Part shown: positions 34,251 through 43,562 of the stretch, piece after piece
Position numbering within the stretch: position 1 is the stretch's first letter
Layout of the letters: every line of letters starts with the position of its first letter
DNA from: Bradyrhizobium sp. WSM1417
GTDB taxonomy: Bacteria; Pseudomonadota; Alphaproteobacteria; Rhizobiales; Xanthobacteraceae
Direction: 5' to 3'
NCBI RefSeq assembly: GCF_000515415.1
Contig: NZ_KI911783.1
Span: forward strand, 2,656,392 to 2,720,391
DNA length: 64,000 bases
Made by a program: the position numbers and the translations under genes
The notes under the pieces: generated by a model
Database searches by the model: none
What the model was told of the DNA's origin: nothing
Seen by the model: only the letters and a program-made list of their open reading frames with translations

Positions 34251-34778
34251 ATGAAAGTCATCGGCCTTGCAGGCTGGAGCGGTGCGGGCAAGACCACGCT
34301 GTTGACGCGGCTGATCCCGCATTTCAATGCGCTTGGCTTGCGCGTCTCGGTCATCAAGCATGCGCATCACCAGTTCGACGTCGACGTGCCCGGCAAGGAT
34401 TCTTGGCGCCATCGCGAGGCCGGCGCGGCCGAGGTGCTGGTTGCTTCGTCAAATCGCTGGGCGCTGATGCACGAATTGCGCGGGGCGGCGGAGCCGCGCC
34501 TGCCGGAACTGTTGAGCAAATTGTCGGCCGTCGATCTCGTCGTGGTCGAGGGTTTCAAGCGCGAGCCACATCGCAAGATCGAAGTGCATCGCGCCGCTAA
34601 CGACAAGCCGTTGCTGTTTCCCGATGATCCCGGAATTTTCGGGATCGCGGCCGATGTGGCCATTGAAACCCGACTGCCGACCGTCCATCTCGACGATATC
34701 GCCGCCGCCGCGGAATTGCTGCTGCGCGCGGCGATGCCGGTCGAGGAAGCGGTCGCGAAAAGCGCTGCGATGCGCTGA
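34251..34778 (+). CDS. mobB: MobB, molybdopterin-guanine dinucleotide biosynthesis GTP-binding protein
   Basis: A 175-residue P-loop GTPase that assists MobA. The Walker A motif is GWSGAGKTTLL near residue 8; VSVIKHAHHQFDVDVPGKDS near 33 and DLVVVEGFKRE near 97 (Walker B) follow the family. The ATG at 34251 is used; the GTG directly before it also would fit. Ends 9 bases before a moeA gene, so the two form a unit. Confidence 0.9.
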   Translation: MKVIGLAGWSGAGKTTLLTRLIPHFNALGLRVSVIKHAHHQFDVDVPGKDSWRHREAGAAEVLVASSNRWALMHELRGAAEPRLPELLSKLSAVDLVVVEGFKREPHRKIEVHRAANDKPLLFPDDPGIFGIAADVAIETRLPTVHLDDIAAAAELLLRAAMPVEEAVAKSAAMR

Positions 34779-34787
34779 CGAGGCACC

Positions 34788-36044
34788 ATGGCGCAACTGT
34801 CGGACGATTGTTTTGCTTTTGGCGGACCGATGATGTCGGTCAATGAGGCCGTGGGTCTGATCACGACGCGCGTCAACGCGATTGTCGATCTCGAAACCGT
34901 GGCGCTCATCCATGCTGATGGGCGTGTGCTGGCCCGCGATATCGCGGCGCCGCTGCCGTTGCCGCCCTTTACCAATTCCGCCGTTGACGGCTACGCCGTG
35001 CGCAACGCAGATCTTCCTGATAGCGCCGAGCGGGCACTCCCGCTCGACGGCCGCATCCAGGCCGGCGGTCTGGCACTGGTGCCGATCAAGGCCGGCCACA
35101 CCGCGCGCATCTTCACCGGCGCGCCGATGCCGCCGGATGCCGAAACCGTCTTCATGCAGGAAGACGTCCGCCTCGACGATGCCGGACGAGTTGTGCTGCC
35201 GCCGGGGCTGAAGCCGGGCGCGAACGTCCGCCCTGCGGGAGAGGACATTCCCCAAGGCCATATCGCGCTGCGCGCAGGCCAGCGCTTGCTGCCGCAGCAT
35301 GTCGCGCTCGCGGCGGCGTTCGGCCTGGTCAGGCTCGATGTCGTCAGGCGCATCCGTGTTGCAGTGTTCTCGACCGGTGACGAACTGGCCTCGCCCGGCG
35401 AGCCGCGCGCGGCCTCGCAGCTGTTCGATTCCAACCGCTTCATGCTGATGACGATGCTGCGCCGGCTCGGCTGCGACGTCAGCGATCTCGGCATCTTGCG
35501 CGACGAACGGACGTTGCTCGCGAATGGCCTCAAGCAAGTCGCCGGCACGCACGATCTGATCCTCACCACCGGCGGCGTATCGACCGGGGAAGAGGATCAC
35601 GTCAAGGCGGCAGTCGAGAGCATCGGCTCGCTGGTGTTGTGGCGGATGGCGATCAAGCCTGGCCGGCCCGTGGCGATGGGCATCATCGAGGGCACGCCGC
35701 TGATCGGATTGCCGGGCAACCCCGTCGCGAGTTTCGTCACCTTCGCCCATGTGGTGCGGCCGACGGTGCTGGCGCTTGCGGGCAGCCTGCCGGCGCCGCT
35801 GTTGCCGATCCCGGTGCGCGCGGCGTTCACCTACAAGAAGAAAGCGGGCCGACGCGAATATGTTCGCGCCTCCTTGCGACGCACGCAGGACGGCGCACTC
35901 GAGGCCATCAAGTTTCCACGCGAGGGGGCTGGGCTGTTGTCCTCTCTGGTCGACACCGACGGCCTCATCGAGCTCGATGAGGAGGTCACGCGTGTCGAGC
36001 CGGGGCAGAGCGTGGGTTTCTTGTCCTATGCCGATCTGCTCTGA
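34788..36044 (+). CDS. moeA: Molybdopterin molybdotransferase MoeA
   Basis: A 418-residue canonical MoeA, which inserts molybdate into adenylylated molybdopterin. Motifs in order: PPFTNSAVDGYAVRNADL near residue 62, GAPMPPDAETVFMQED near 110, RPAGEDIPQG near 146, VFSTGDELASPGE near 194, TTGGVSTGEEDHVK near 262 and IKPGRPVAMG with LPGNPVASFV near 290-315. Length and motifs match the E. coli enzyme, so this is likely the housekeeping copy; the other two MoeA-like genes of this window have changed or added domains. Confidence 0.93.
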   Translation: MAQLSDDCFAFGGPMMSVNEAVGLITTRVNAIVDLETVALIHADGRVLARDIAAPLPLPPFTNSAVDGYAVRNADLPDSAERALPLDGRIQAGGLALVPIKAGHTARIFTGAPMPPDAETVFMQEDVRLDDAGRVVLPPGLKPGANVRPAGEDIPQGHIALRAGQRLLPQHVALAAAFGLVRLDVVRRIRVAVFSTGDELASPGEPRAASQLFDSNRFMLMTMLRRLGCDVSDLGILRDERTLLANGLKQVAGTHDLILTTGGVSTGEEDHVKAAVESIGSLVLWRMAIKPGRPVAMGIIEGTPLIGLPGNPVASFVTFAHVVRPTVLALAGSLPAPLLPIPVRAAFTYKKKAGRREYVRASLRRTQDGALEAIKFPREGAGLLSSLVDTDGLIELDEEVTRVEPGQSVGFLSYADLL

Positions 36045-36110
36045 GTCTGAACGTGATGTTGGCACTGCCTTGGCGTTGACGCCATCGGCCCCTCCCGCCA
36101 TGTTGCGCCG

Positions 36111-36374
36111 ATGACCAGAACGACGCTCGATCTCACCGGACTGAAATGCCCGCTGCCCGCCCTGAAGACGCGCAAAGCGCTGAAGCCGTTGCAGCCGGGC
36201 GATCAGCTCGAAGTGTACTGCACCGATCCCCTGTCGGTGATTGACATTCCGAACCTGATCCGGGAGACCGGCGACACGGTGGAGATCACCGAGCGCAGCG
36301 ACGCGCGTATCGTGTTCTTGATTGAGAAGGCCGATCGATCGATAGAAAATCTCAATGGTGCGCCGCCCACTTAG
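36111..36374 (+). CDS. TusA/SirA-like sulfurtransferase
   Basis: An 87-residue small sulfur carrier. The N-terminal LDLTGLKCPLPALKTRKAL has the CPxP motif with the active Cys near residue 14; EVYCTDPLSVIDIP near 43 holds a second Cys typical of the family, and FLIEKAD closes the fold. TusA passes persulfide sulfur to partners; in E. coli it contributes to molybdopterin synthesis. The position after moeA and upstream of formate dehydrogenase suggests a link with sulfuration of the cofactor via FdhD. Confidence 0.88.
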   Translation: MTRTTLDLTGLKCPLPALKTRKALKPLQPGDQLEVYCTDPLSVIDIPNLIRETGDTVEITERSDARIVFLIEKADRSIENLNGAPPT

Positions 36375-36694
36375 CCGGCGGTCACTCGGTTGATACCTAC
36401 CTTTTGTCTATCGACATCGATCATCACTTCTGCCCCAATCGAGTTCCTCCGTCGAGACACGGAGGTCGAGTCGTGCCTGCGATATGCGGAGCAAATGGGC
36501 CATCGAAAGAAGCCCGGCCGTGGCGTCGGGCATAGTCCCCCAGGTAAGGGGTTTAACGTCTCGGATGCGCGTGACGATCCTGGCGCGCGTCGATCATTGT
36601 GCGGGGCAGCAGGGACAAAGGCTGCGCTGCAACGGCTGAGGAACAGGACCGTCGTGGCAGGCCGTTCAGAAGGGCGGCTTTAGGGGAGGAATGC
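36375..36694. other. Leader region of the OFA transporter gene
   Basis: About 320 bases. It contains a GGGGAGGA ribosome site just before the MFS gene and a weak short ORF (36496-36683) I do not trust. GGAAC at 36643 with CGTT 18 bases later is too widely spaced for an EcfG promoter. No riboswitch class was recognised. Confidence 0.4.
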
Positions 36695-38350
36695 ATGTCT
36701 ACCATCGAGAGCGCTGGAACACTTTCGGGTGCCGGCGCAGGTTTTCTGGATCGCGAGCGGACCATCGCGACCGCCGGGTTCAATCGCTGGCTGGTGCCGC
36801 CGGCTGCGCTGTGCATCCATCTCTGCATCGGCATGGCCTACGGCTTCTCGGTGTTCTGGCTGCCGCTGTCGCGCGCGATCGGAGTGACCGCGCCGAAGGC
36901 GTGCGCAGAGATGTCGCTGTTTCAGGAGCTGTTCACGACCAGCTGCGACTGGAAGGTCGCTAGCATGGGATGGATGTACACGCTCTTTTTCGTGCTGCTC
37001 GGTATCGCGGCTGCGGTCTGGGGCGGCTGGCTGGAGCGCGTAGGTCCGCGCAAGGCCGGCTTCGTCTCGGCGCTGTGCTGGTGCGGCGGCCTCTTCCTCG
37101 GTGCGATCGGGGTTTACACCCATCAGCTCTGGCTGTTGTGGCTGGGTTCGGGCGTGATCGGCGGCATCGGTCTCGGTCTTGGCTATATCTCGCCGGTGTC
37201 GACGCTGGTGAAGTGGTTCCCGGACCGCCGCGGCATGGCGACCGGCATGGCAATCATGGGTTTCGGCGGCGGCGCCATGATCGGCGCGCCGCTGGCGAAC
37301 CTCTTGATGAACTACTTCAAGACTCCGACCTCGGTCGGCGTCTGGGAGACCTTCGTCACGATGGGCGTCATCTACTTCGTGTTCATGATGATCGGCGCGT
37401 TCCGCTATCGCTTGCCGCCGCCCGGCTGGCAGCCCGAGGGCTGGACGGCGCCGTCGAAGGCCAACGCGATGATCTCGAAGGCCAACGTTCATCTCAACGA
37501 CGCGCACAAGACGCCGCAATTCTGGCTGATCTGGTGGGTGCTGTGCCTGAACGTGTCGGCCGGCATCGGCGTGATCGGCATGGCCTCGCCGATGCTCCAG
37601 GAGATATTCGCCGGCAAGTTGATCGGCCTGCCTAACGTCGGCTTCAACGCGCTCGATGCGGGACAGAAGGCGCAGATCGCCGCGATCGCCGCGGGCTTCG
37701 CCGGATTGCTGTCGCTGTTCAACATCGGCGGCCGTTTCTTCTGGGCATCGCTCTCGGACAAGATCGGGCGCAAGAACACCTACTATACGTTCTTCATCCT
37801 CGGCATCGCGCTCTACGCGCTGGCGCCGACCTTTGCGGCGATGGGTTCGAAGCTCCTGTTCGTGCTCGGCTTCGGCATCATCCTGTCGATGTATGGCGGC
37901 GGCTTTTCCACCGTGCCTGCCTACCTCGCCGACATGTTCGGAACCCAGTTCGTCGGCGCCATCCATGGCCGGCTGCTGACGGCGTGGTCCACCGCGGGCA
38001 TCATCGGCCCCGTCGTGGTCAACTACATCCGCGAGTTCCAGCTCGCGGCAGGCGTGCCGCGCGACCAGCTCTACAACACGACGATGTACATCCTCTGTGC
38101 GATGCTGATCGCGGGCCTGATCTGCAACTATCTGATCAAGCCGGTCGATTCGAAATGGCACATGAAGGAGGCTGATGTCGCCAAGTTGCAGGCGGCAAGC
38201 GCCAGCGCCGCCGCCGCCGGGCCGCACGGCTCCTACGGCATCGGATTTGGCGGGCTTGACGCCAAGGCGGCGCTGTTCTGGGCCTTCGTCGGCGTCCCCC
38301 TGCTTTGGGGTGTCTGGAAGACATTGGAGAGCGCGGTCAAAATCTTCTGA
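36695..38350 (+). CDS. MFS transporter of the oxalate/formate antiporter (OFA) family
   Basis: A 551-residue integral membrane protein with 12 predicted helices, beginning FNRWLVPPAALCIHLCIGMAYGFSVF, followed by GWMYTLFFVLLGIAAAVWGG and ALCWCGGLFLGAIGVY. MFS signatures are WLERVGPRK near residue 115 and KWFPDRRGMATGMAIMGFGGG near 170. Two extra helices near the C-terminus (ALFWAFVGVPLLWGVW) are usual in bacterial members. OFA proteins exchange oxalate, formate or other small anions; formate is suggested by formate dehydrogenase 0.6 kb downstream. The start at 36695 follows GGGGAGGA. Confidence 0.85.
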   Translation: MSTIESAGTLSGAGAGFLDRERTIATAGFNRWLVPPAALCIHLCIGMAYGFSVFWLPLSRAIGVTAPKACAEMSLFQELFTTSCDWKVASMGWMYTLFFVLLGIAAAVWGGWLERVGPRKAGFVSALCWCGGLFLGAIGVYTHQLWLLWLGSGVIGGIGLGLGYISPVSTLVKWFPDRRGMATGMAIMGFGGGAMIGAPLANLLMNYFKTPTSVGVWETFVTMGVIYFVFMMIGAFRYRLPPPGWQPEGWTAPSKANAMISKANVHLNDAHKTPQFWLIWWVLCLNVSAGIGVIGMASPMLQEIFAGKLIGLPNVGFNALDAGQKAQIAAIAAGFAGLLSLFNIGGRFFWASLSDKIGRKNTYYTFFILGIALYALAPTFAAMGSKLLFVLGFGIILSMYGGGFSTVPAYLADMFGTQFVGAIHGRLLTAWSTAGIIGPVVVNYIREFQLAAGVPRDQLYNTTMYILCAMLIAGLICNYLIKPVDSKWHMKEADVAKLQAASASAAAAGPHGSYGIGFGGLDAKAALFWAFVGVPLLWGVWKTLESAVKIF

Positions 38351-38365
38351 TCCGCCGTCGAGACA

Positions 38366-38396
38366 GAAGCGGGATGCTCATCAGGCGTCCCGCTTC
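38366..38396 (+). terminator. Terminator-like hairpin
   Basis: A perfect 9-base stem GAAGCGGGA (38366-38374) with TCCCGCTTC (38388-38396) and a 13-base loop, 15 bases after the MFS stop codon. There is no long T-run after it, so it may be a stabilising or partial terminator. Confidence 0.5.
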
Positions 38397-38442
38397 GTTG
38401 GCCTTTCAGACATCATCAAGAATGGGACTTAGGGGGATTGAA

Positions 38443-38730
38443 ATGATTCGCACCCGAACTTGCCTTCGAATTTGCCTTGCGGCCATGTTGCTCGTCGCTG
38501 GGCTTCATACCGCATCCGCGCAGACGGCGACGACACCGGCGGCACCTGCTGCAACGAGCGAAGCAAAGCCCGGCAAGATGAAGCTCACCATGCAGAAGCT
38601 GAAAGACATGAAGGCGAAGTGGGCGACCAACAAGCCGAAGCTCAAGGCTTGCCGCGCCGACGTGAAGTCCAAGGGACTCGCCGGCGACGACCGCTGGTTC
38701 TACATCGAAGAGTGCATGAGCAAGACCTGA
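38443..38730 (+). CDS. Small secreted protein with a conserved Cys pair
   Basis: A 95-residue protein with a signal peptide (CLRICLAAMLLVAGLHTASA), a Pro/Ala-Thr linker and a basic helical domain KMKLTMQKLKDMKAKWATNK to ECMSKT. The mature part has two cysteines (LKACRAD and IEECMSK) that may be disulfide-bonded. It resembles the PsiF-like short periplasmic proteins in architecture (Lys-rich helix, C-terminal Cys), although the match is weak. Lies between the OFA transporter and formate dehydrogenase. Function unknown. Confidence 0.65.
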   Translation: MIRTRTCLRICLAAMLLVAGLHTASAQTATTPAAPAATSEAKPGKMKLTMQKLKDMKAKWATNKPKLKACRADVKSKGLAGDDRWFYIEECMSKT

Positions 38731-38977
38731 GATCGGGTTCCGTCTGATGCACGCGCAAAGGGGCATGGCGGGCGACCGCCTGCCTCCTAAATCATTCTAG
38801 AGACGCTCTAAATTGTCTTGCATCTGGCATACCAGAGATTAGAGTTGCGTCGAATTCGGATTGGTCGACGCGACGCAGGAACCGGTGGCTCCGTTGATCG
38901 AGCCAGGAAATGAGGCCTGATTGCCTTGGCGATCCGGCCTGAACTCATCACGCATTTGAAGAGAACGCGACGTCTCC

Positions 38978-40687
38978 ATGAGCAGCAACGACGACGTTCA
39001 CAAGGTTCGCGAGTTCGAACATCCCGGCCAGGGACGGAAGCGCGCCAAGTCCACGCCCAAGGGGCGACAGGTCGATCCCACCGCCGCGCACGAGATCGAG
39101 CAACTGCTCGGCGATCGGCCGCGGCGTCGCGACCTGTTGATCGAATATCTGCACCTGATTCAGGATAAGTACCGCCAGATCTCGGCCGCGCATCTCGCTG
39201 CGCTCGCCGACGAGATGAAGCTCGCGTTCGCCGAGGTGTTCGAGACTGCAACCTTCTACGCGCATTTCGACGTGGTGAAGGAAGGCGAGCCCGATATCGC
39301 GCCGCTGACGATCCGCGTCTGCGATTCGCTGACCTGCGCGATGCTCGGCGGAGAAAAGCTGCTCGCCGATTTGCAGGACGCGTCCGGTCCCGGCATCCGC
39401 GTGGTGCGTGCGCCCTGCGTCGGTCGCTGCGACACGGCGCCGGCCGCGGAAGTCGGACACAACTTTGTTGACCATGCGACGGTCGCCAGTGTCACGGCGG
39501 CGGCGAAGGCTGGCGACACCCACGCTCATCTGCCCGAATATGTCGGCTATGACGCCTATGTCGCCGGCGGCGGCTACAAGCTGCTCAATCGACTGCGCTC
39601 GGGCAAGCTAGCGACGGACGACCTGCTGAAGGCGCTCGATGACGCCTCGTTGCGCGGTCTCGGCGGCGCCGGCTTCCCGACGGGGCGCAAATGGCGTGCG
39701 GTGCTTGGTGAACCCGGCCCGCGGCTGATGGCGATCAACGGCGATGAGGGCGAGCCCGGCACGTTCAAGGATCGCGTCTATCTCGAGAGTGATCCGCACC
39801 GCTTCCTCGAGGGCATGCTGATCGGTGCCCATGTGGTGCAGGCCTCGGATATCTACATTTACCTCCGCGACGAATATCCGGCCTCGCGCGAAATCCTCGA
39901 ACGCGAGATCGCAAAGCTCCCGCCGGGCGGTCCGACGCTGCACATGCGCCGCGGCGCCGGCGCCTATATCTGCGGCGAGGAATCCTCGCTGCTCGAAAGC
40001 ATCGAGGGCAAGCGCGGCCTGCCGAGGCACAAGCCGCCTTATCCATTCCAGGTCGGCCTGTTCGGGCTGCCGACGTTGATCAACAACATCGAGACCTTGT
40101 GGTGGGTGCGTGACATCGTCGAGAAGGGTGCCGACTGGTGGAAGGGCCACGGCCGCCATGAGCGGCACGGCCTGCGCAGTTTCTCGGTCTCGGGCCGCGT
40201 CAAGAATCCCGGCATGAAGCTCGCGCCTGCTGGCATCACCGTGCGCGAGCTGATCGACGAATATTGCGGCGGCATGGCCGATGGCCATCAGTTCTATGCG
40301 TACCTGCCGGGCGGCGCGTCCGGCGGCATCCTGCCGGCGGCGATGGACGACATCCCGCTCGATTTCGGCACGCTGGAAAAATACGGCTGCTTCATCGGCT
40401 CTGCCGCGATCGTGATCCTGTCGCAGAAGGACAGCGTGCGCGCGGCCGCGTTGAACCTGATGAAGTTCTTCGAGGACGAGAGCTGCGGCCAGTGCACGCC
40501 GTGTCGCGTCGGAACCCAGAAGGCCGCACTGCTGATGCAGCAACCGGTCTGGAACCGCGCTCTCCTGGACGAATTGAGCCAGGCGATGCGCGATGCCTCG
40601 ATCTGCGGGCTTGGACAGGCGGCATCCAATCCGCTGTCCACTGTGATCAAATATTTCCCTGACGAGTTCAAGGAAGCGGCCGAATGA
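38978..40687 (+). CDS. fdsB: NAD-dependent formate dehydrogenase, fused gamma/beta subunit (NuoE-NuoF-like)
   Basis: A 569-residue diaphorase subunit that passes electrons from formate to NAD. Residues 35-170 are NuoE-like, with CDSLTC near residue 114 and CVGRCD near 147 as [2Fe-2S] ligands. Residues 200-560 are NuoF-like: GLGGAGFPTGRKW near 227 and GDEGEPGTFKDR near 254 for FMN/NADH, GAYICGEESSLLESIEGKRG near 328, and SCGQCTPCRVG near 505 for a [4Fe-4S] cluster. In Cupriavidus-type FDH these parts are separate FdsG and FdsB. Overlaps the alpha subunit by ATGA. Confidence 0.92.
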   Translation: MSSNDDVHKVREFEHPGQGRKRAKSTPKGRQVDPTAAHEIEQLLGDRPRRRDLLIEYLHLIQDKYRQISAAHLAALADEMKLAFAEVFETATFYAHFDVVKEGEPDIAPLTIRVCDSLTCAMLGGEKLLADLQDASGPGIRVVRAPCVGRCDTAPAAEVGHNFVDHATVASVTAAAKAGDTHAHLPEYVGYDAYVAGGGYKLLNRLRSGKLATDDLLKALDDASLRGLGGAGFPTGRKWRAVLGEPGPRLMAINGDEGEPGTFKDRVYLESDPHRFLEGMLIGAHVVQASDIYIYLRDEYPASREILEREIAKLPPGGPTLHMRRGAGAYICGEESSLLESIEGKRGLPRHKPPYPFQVGLFGLPTLINNIETLWWVRDIVEKGADWWKGHGRHERHGLRSFSVSGRVKNPGMKLAPAGITVRELIDEYCGGMADGHQFYAYLPGGASGGILPAAMDDIPLDFGTLEKYGCFIGSAAIVILSQKDSVRAAALNLMKFFEDESCGQCTPCRVGTQKAALLMQQPVWNRALLDELSQAMRDASICGLGQAASNPLSTVIKYFPDEFKEAAE

Positions 40688-43452
40688 CGAAGATTACGTT
40701 CGAGCTCGACGGCAAGCAGGTCGAGGCCAATGCAGGCGAGACGATCTGGCAAGTTGCAAAACGTCAGGGCCACGAGATTCCGCATCTGTGCTATTCGCCC
40801 GCGCCCGACTATCGCCCCGACGGCAATTGCCGCGCCTGCATGGTCGAGATCGAGGGCGAGCGTGTGCTCGCGGCGTCCTGCAAGCGCACGCCATCGGTCG
40901 GCATGAAGGTGAAGACCGAGAGCGCGCGCGCTGTGTCCGCGCAAAAAATGGTCATGGAGCTGCTGGTCGCCGATCAGCCGGCGCGCGAGACCTCGCACGA
41001 TCCGGACTCCAAATTTTGGCACTGGGCCGAAACCACGGGGGTCACCGAGAGCCGCTTCCCCGCCGCCGAGCGTTGGGCGACCGATGCCAGCCATCCGGCG
41101 ATGCGCGTCAATCTCGACGCCTGCATCCAGTGCGGCCTGTGCGTGCGCGCCTGCCGCGAGGTCCAGGTCAACGACGTCATCGGCATGGCCTATCGCAGCC
41201 ACGGCTCGAAGATCGTGTTCGACTTCGACGATCCCATGGGCGAGTCCACTTGCGTTGCCTGCGGCGAATGCGTGCAGGCCTGTCCGACCGGAGCGCTGAT
41301 GCCGGCCGTGATGCTGGATGAGGCGCAGACCCGTGTCGTCTATGCCGACAAGAAGGTGGATTCGCTCTGCCCGTTCTGCGGCGTCGGCTGCCAGGTGACC
41401 TATGAGGTCAAGGACGAGAAGGTGATCTATGCCGAGGGCCGCGATGGCCCGGCCAATCACAACCGCCTTTGCGTCAAGGGCCGCTTCGGCTTCGACTACA
41501 TCCACCATCCGCATCGACTGACTAAGCCGCTGGTGCGGCTGCCGAACGCGAAGAAGGATTCCAACGACCAGGTCGATCCTGCCAATCCGTTCACGCATTT
41601 CCGCGAAGCGAGCTGGGAAGAAGCGCTCGACATCGCGGCCAAGGGCCTCGTCAAGATCCGCGACGAGAAGGGCGTGAAGGCGCTGGCCGGCTTCGGCTCG
41701 GCGAAGGGTTCCAACGAGGAGGCCTATCTGTTCCAGAAGCTGGTGCGTACCGGCTTCGGCTCCAACAACGTCGACCATTGCACCCGTCTGTGCCACGCCT
41801 CGTCGGTCGCGGCGCTCTTCGAAGGCCTGAGTTCGGGCGCGGTGTCGGCGCCGTTCTCGGCGGCGATGGACGCCGAGGTCATCATCGTGATCGGCGCCAA
41901 CCCGACCGTGAACCATCCGGTCGCCGCGACCTTCATCAAGAACGCGGTCAAGGAGAACGGCGCAAAGCTGTTCGTCATGGACCCGCGCCGGCAGACGCTG
42001 TCGCGCCATGCGACCAAGCATCTGCAGTTCAAGCCGGGCTCGGACGTCGCCATGCTGAACGCGATGATCCACACGATCATCACCGAAGGGCTGACCGACG
42101 ACCAGTACATCGCCGGCTACACCGAGGGGTTCGAGGACCTCAAGGAGAAGATCAAGGAATTCACGCCGGAGAAGATGGAGGCGATCTGCGGCATCCCGGC
42201 GCAGACCCTGCGTGAGGTCGCGCGAACCTATGCGCGGGCAAAATCGTCGATCATCTTCTGGGGCATGGGCATCAGCCAGCATGTCCACGGCACCGACAAT
42301 GCGCGTTGCCTGATTGCGCTGGCGCTGATCACAGGCCAGGTCGGTCGCCCCGGCACCGGCCTGCATCCGCTGCGCGGCCAGAACAACGTGCAGGGCGCTT
42401 CCGATGCCGGTCTGATCCCGATGTTCCTGCCGGACTATCAGCCGGTCGGCCGCGACGACATGCGCGGTGCCTTCGAGAAGCTGTGGGGCCAGGATCTCGA
42501 TCCCGTGCGCGGTCTGACCGTGGTCGAGATCATGAACGCAATCCATGCCGGCGAGATCAAGGGCATGTATATCGAGGGCGAAAACCCTGCGATGTCTGAC
42601 CCCGATCTCCAGCATGCGCGCCATGCGCTCGCCATGCTCGATCATCTCGTGGTGCAGGATCTCTTCGTCACGGAGACCGCGTTCCACGCCGACGTCATCC
42701 TGCCGGCCTCGGCGTTTGCCGAAAAGGAAGGCTCCTTCACCAACACCGATCGCCGCGTGCAGCTCGCGCGCCAGGTGATCAAGCCGCCGGGCGATGCGCG
42801 GCAGGATCTCTGGATCATCCAGGAGATCGGCAAGCGCATGGGCCTGCCGTGGAATTATGCCGGTCCCGGCGATGTCTTCACCGAGATGGCAGAGTTGATG
42901 CCGTCGTTGAAGAACATCACCTGGGAACGGCTGGTCCGCGAGGGCGCGGTGACCTATCCCGTCGACGGTCCCGACATGCCCGGCAACGAGATCATCTTCA
43001 CCACGGGCTTCCCGACCGCGAGCGGCCGCGGCAAGATCGTGCCGGCTCACGTCATCCCGCCGGACGAGATCCCTGACGCCGAATATCCGATGGTGCTCTC
43101 GACCGGCCGCGTGCTGGAGCATTGGCACACCGGCTCGATGACCCGCCGCGCGCAGGTGCTCGACCAGATCGAGCCCGAGGCGGTTGCGTTCATGTCGCCA
43201 AAGGACATGCACAGGAAGAAGCTCGCGCCCGGCGATTTCATCCGGCTCGAGACCCGCCGCGGCGCGGTCGAGGTCAAGGTGCGCTCCGACCGCGACGTTC
43301 CCGAGAACATGGTTTTCATGCCGTTCTGCTACGCGGAAGCGGCGGCCAATCTCCTGACCAACCCGGCGCTCGATCCGTTCGGCAAGATCCCGGAGTTCAA
43401 GTTCTGCGCGGCCAGGGCCGAGCGCGCGGAGATGCGGGATGCGGCGGAGTAG
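40684..43452 (+). CDS. fdsA: NAD-dependent formate dehydrogenase alpha subunit (Mo-bisMGD)
   Basis: The 922-residue catalytic subunit oxidising formate to CO2. N-terminal [2Fe-2S] ferredoxin domain (CYSPAPDY, CRACMVE, CKR), then two [4Fe-4S] motifs (CIQCGLCVRAC near 142 and CVACGECVQAC near 187), a further cluster at CPFCGVGCQVTYEV near 231 with NRLCVKG, and the molybdopterin domains. The metal ligand is Cys (VDHCTRLCHASS near 367), not selenocysteine. TVNHPVAATFIKNAV and the C-terminal RVLEHWHTGSMTRR follow bis-MGD enzymes. No fdsD gene follows. Confidence 0.95.
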   Translation: MTKITFELDGKQVEANAGETIWQVAKRQGHEIPHLCYSPAPDYRPDGNCRACMVEIEGERVLAASCKRTPSVGMKVKTESARAVSAQKMVMELLVADQPARETSHDPDSKFWHWAETTGVTESRFPAAERWATDASHPAMRVNLDACIQCGLCVRACREVQVNDVIGMAYRSHGSKIVFDFDDPMGESTCVACGECVQACPTGALMPAVMLDEAQTRVVYADKKVDSLCPFCGVGCQVTYEVKDEKVIYAEGRDGPANHNRLCVKGRFGFDYIHHPHRLTKPLVRLPNAKKDSNDQVDPANPFTHFREASWEEALDIAAKGLVKIRDEKGVKALAGFGSAKGSNEEAYLFQKLVRTGFGSNNVDHCTRLCHASSVAALFEGLSSGAVSAPFSAAMDAEVIIVIGANPTVNHPVAATFIKNAVKENGAKLFVMDPRRQTLSRHATKHLQFKPGSDVAMLNAMIHTIITEGLTDDQYIAGYTEGFEDLKEKIKEFTPEKMEAICGIPAQTLREVARTYARAKSSIIFWGMGISQHVHGTDNARCLIALALITGQVGRPGTGLHPLRGQNNVQGASDAGLIPMFLPDYQPVGRDDMRGAFEKLWGQDLDPVRGLTVVEIMNAIHAGEIKGMYIEGENPAMSDPDLQHARHALAMLDHLVVQDLFVTETAFHADVILPASAFAEKEGSFTNTDRRVQLARQVIKPPGDARQDLWIIQEIGKRMGLPWNYAGPGDVFTEMAELMPSLKNITWERLVREGAVTYPVDGPDMPGNEIIFTTGFPTASGRGKIVPAHVIPPDEIPDAEYPMVLSTGRVLEHWHTGSMTRRAQVLDQIEPEAVAFMSPKDMHRKKLAPGDFIRLETRRGAVEVKVRSDRDVPENMVFMPFCYAEAAANLLTNPALDPFGKIPEFKFCAARAERAEMRDAAE

Positions 43453-43460
43453 GACGGCGC

Positions 43461-43546
43461 CGTCATTGCGAGCGAAGCGAAGCAATCCAGACTGCCTCCG
43501 CGGCAAGATTCTGGATTGCTTCGTCGCTTCGCTCCTCGCAATGACG
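43461..43546. repeat. Long palindromic intergenic repeat (CGTCATTGCGAGCG type), copy 2
   Basis: Same element as 34122-34201: CGTCATTGCGAGCGAAGCGA with AGCAATCCAG on the left, CTGGATTGCTTCG with CTCGCAATGACG on the right, here with a short insertion in the right arm. Lies between fdsA and the YbaK-like gene and could end or stabilise the fds transcript. Confidence 0.8.
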
Positions 43547-43562
43547 GTGGTAAACGTGGCAC

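Noticed and set aside
36643..36669. Second EcfG promoter upstream of the OFA transporter
   Set aside because: GGAAC and CGTT are both present but separated by 18 bases, two more than in the perfect site at 12042, and the link to stress is not obvious.
36496..36683. Short ORF before the OFA transporter
   Set aside because: Arg/Gly-rich with no ribosome site and no family; more likely leader sequence.
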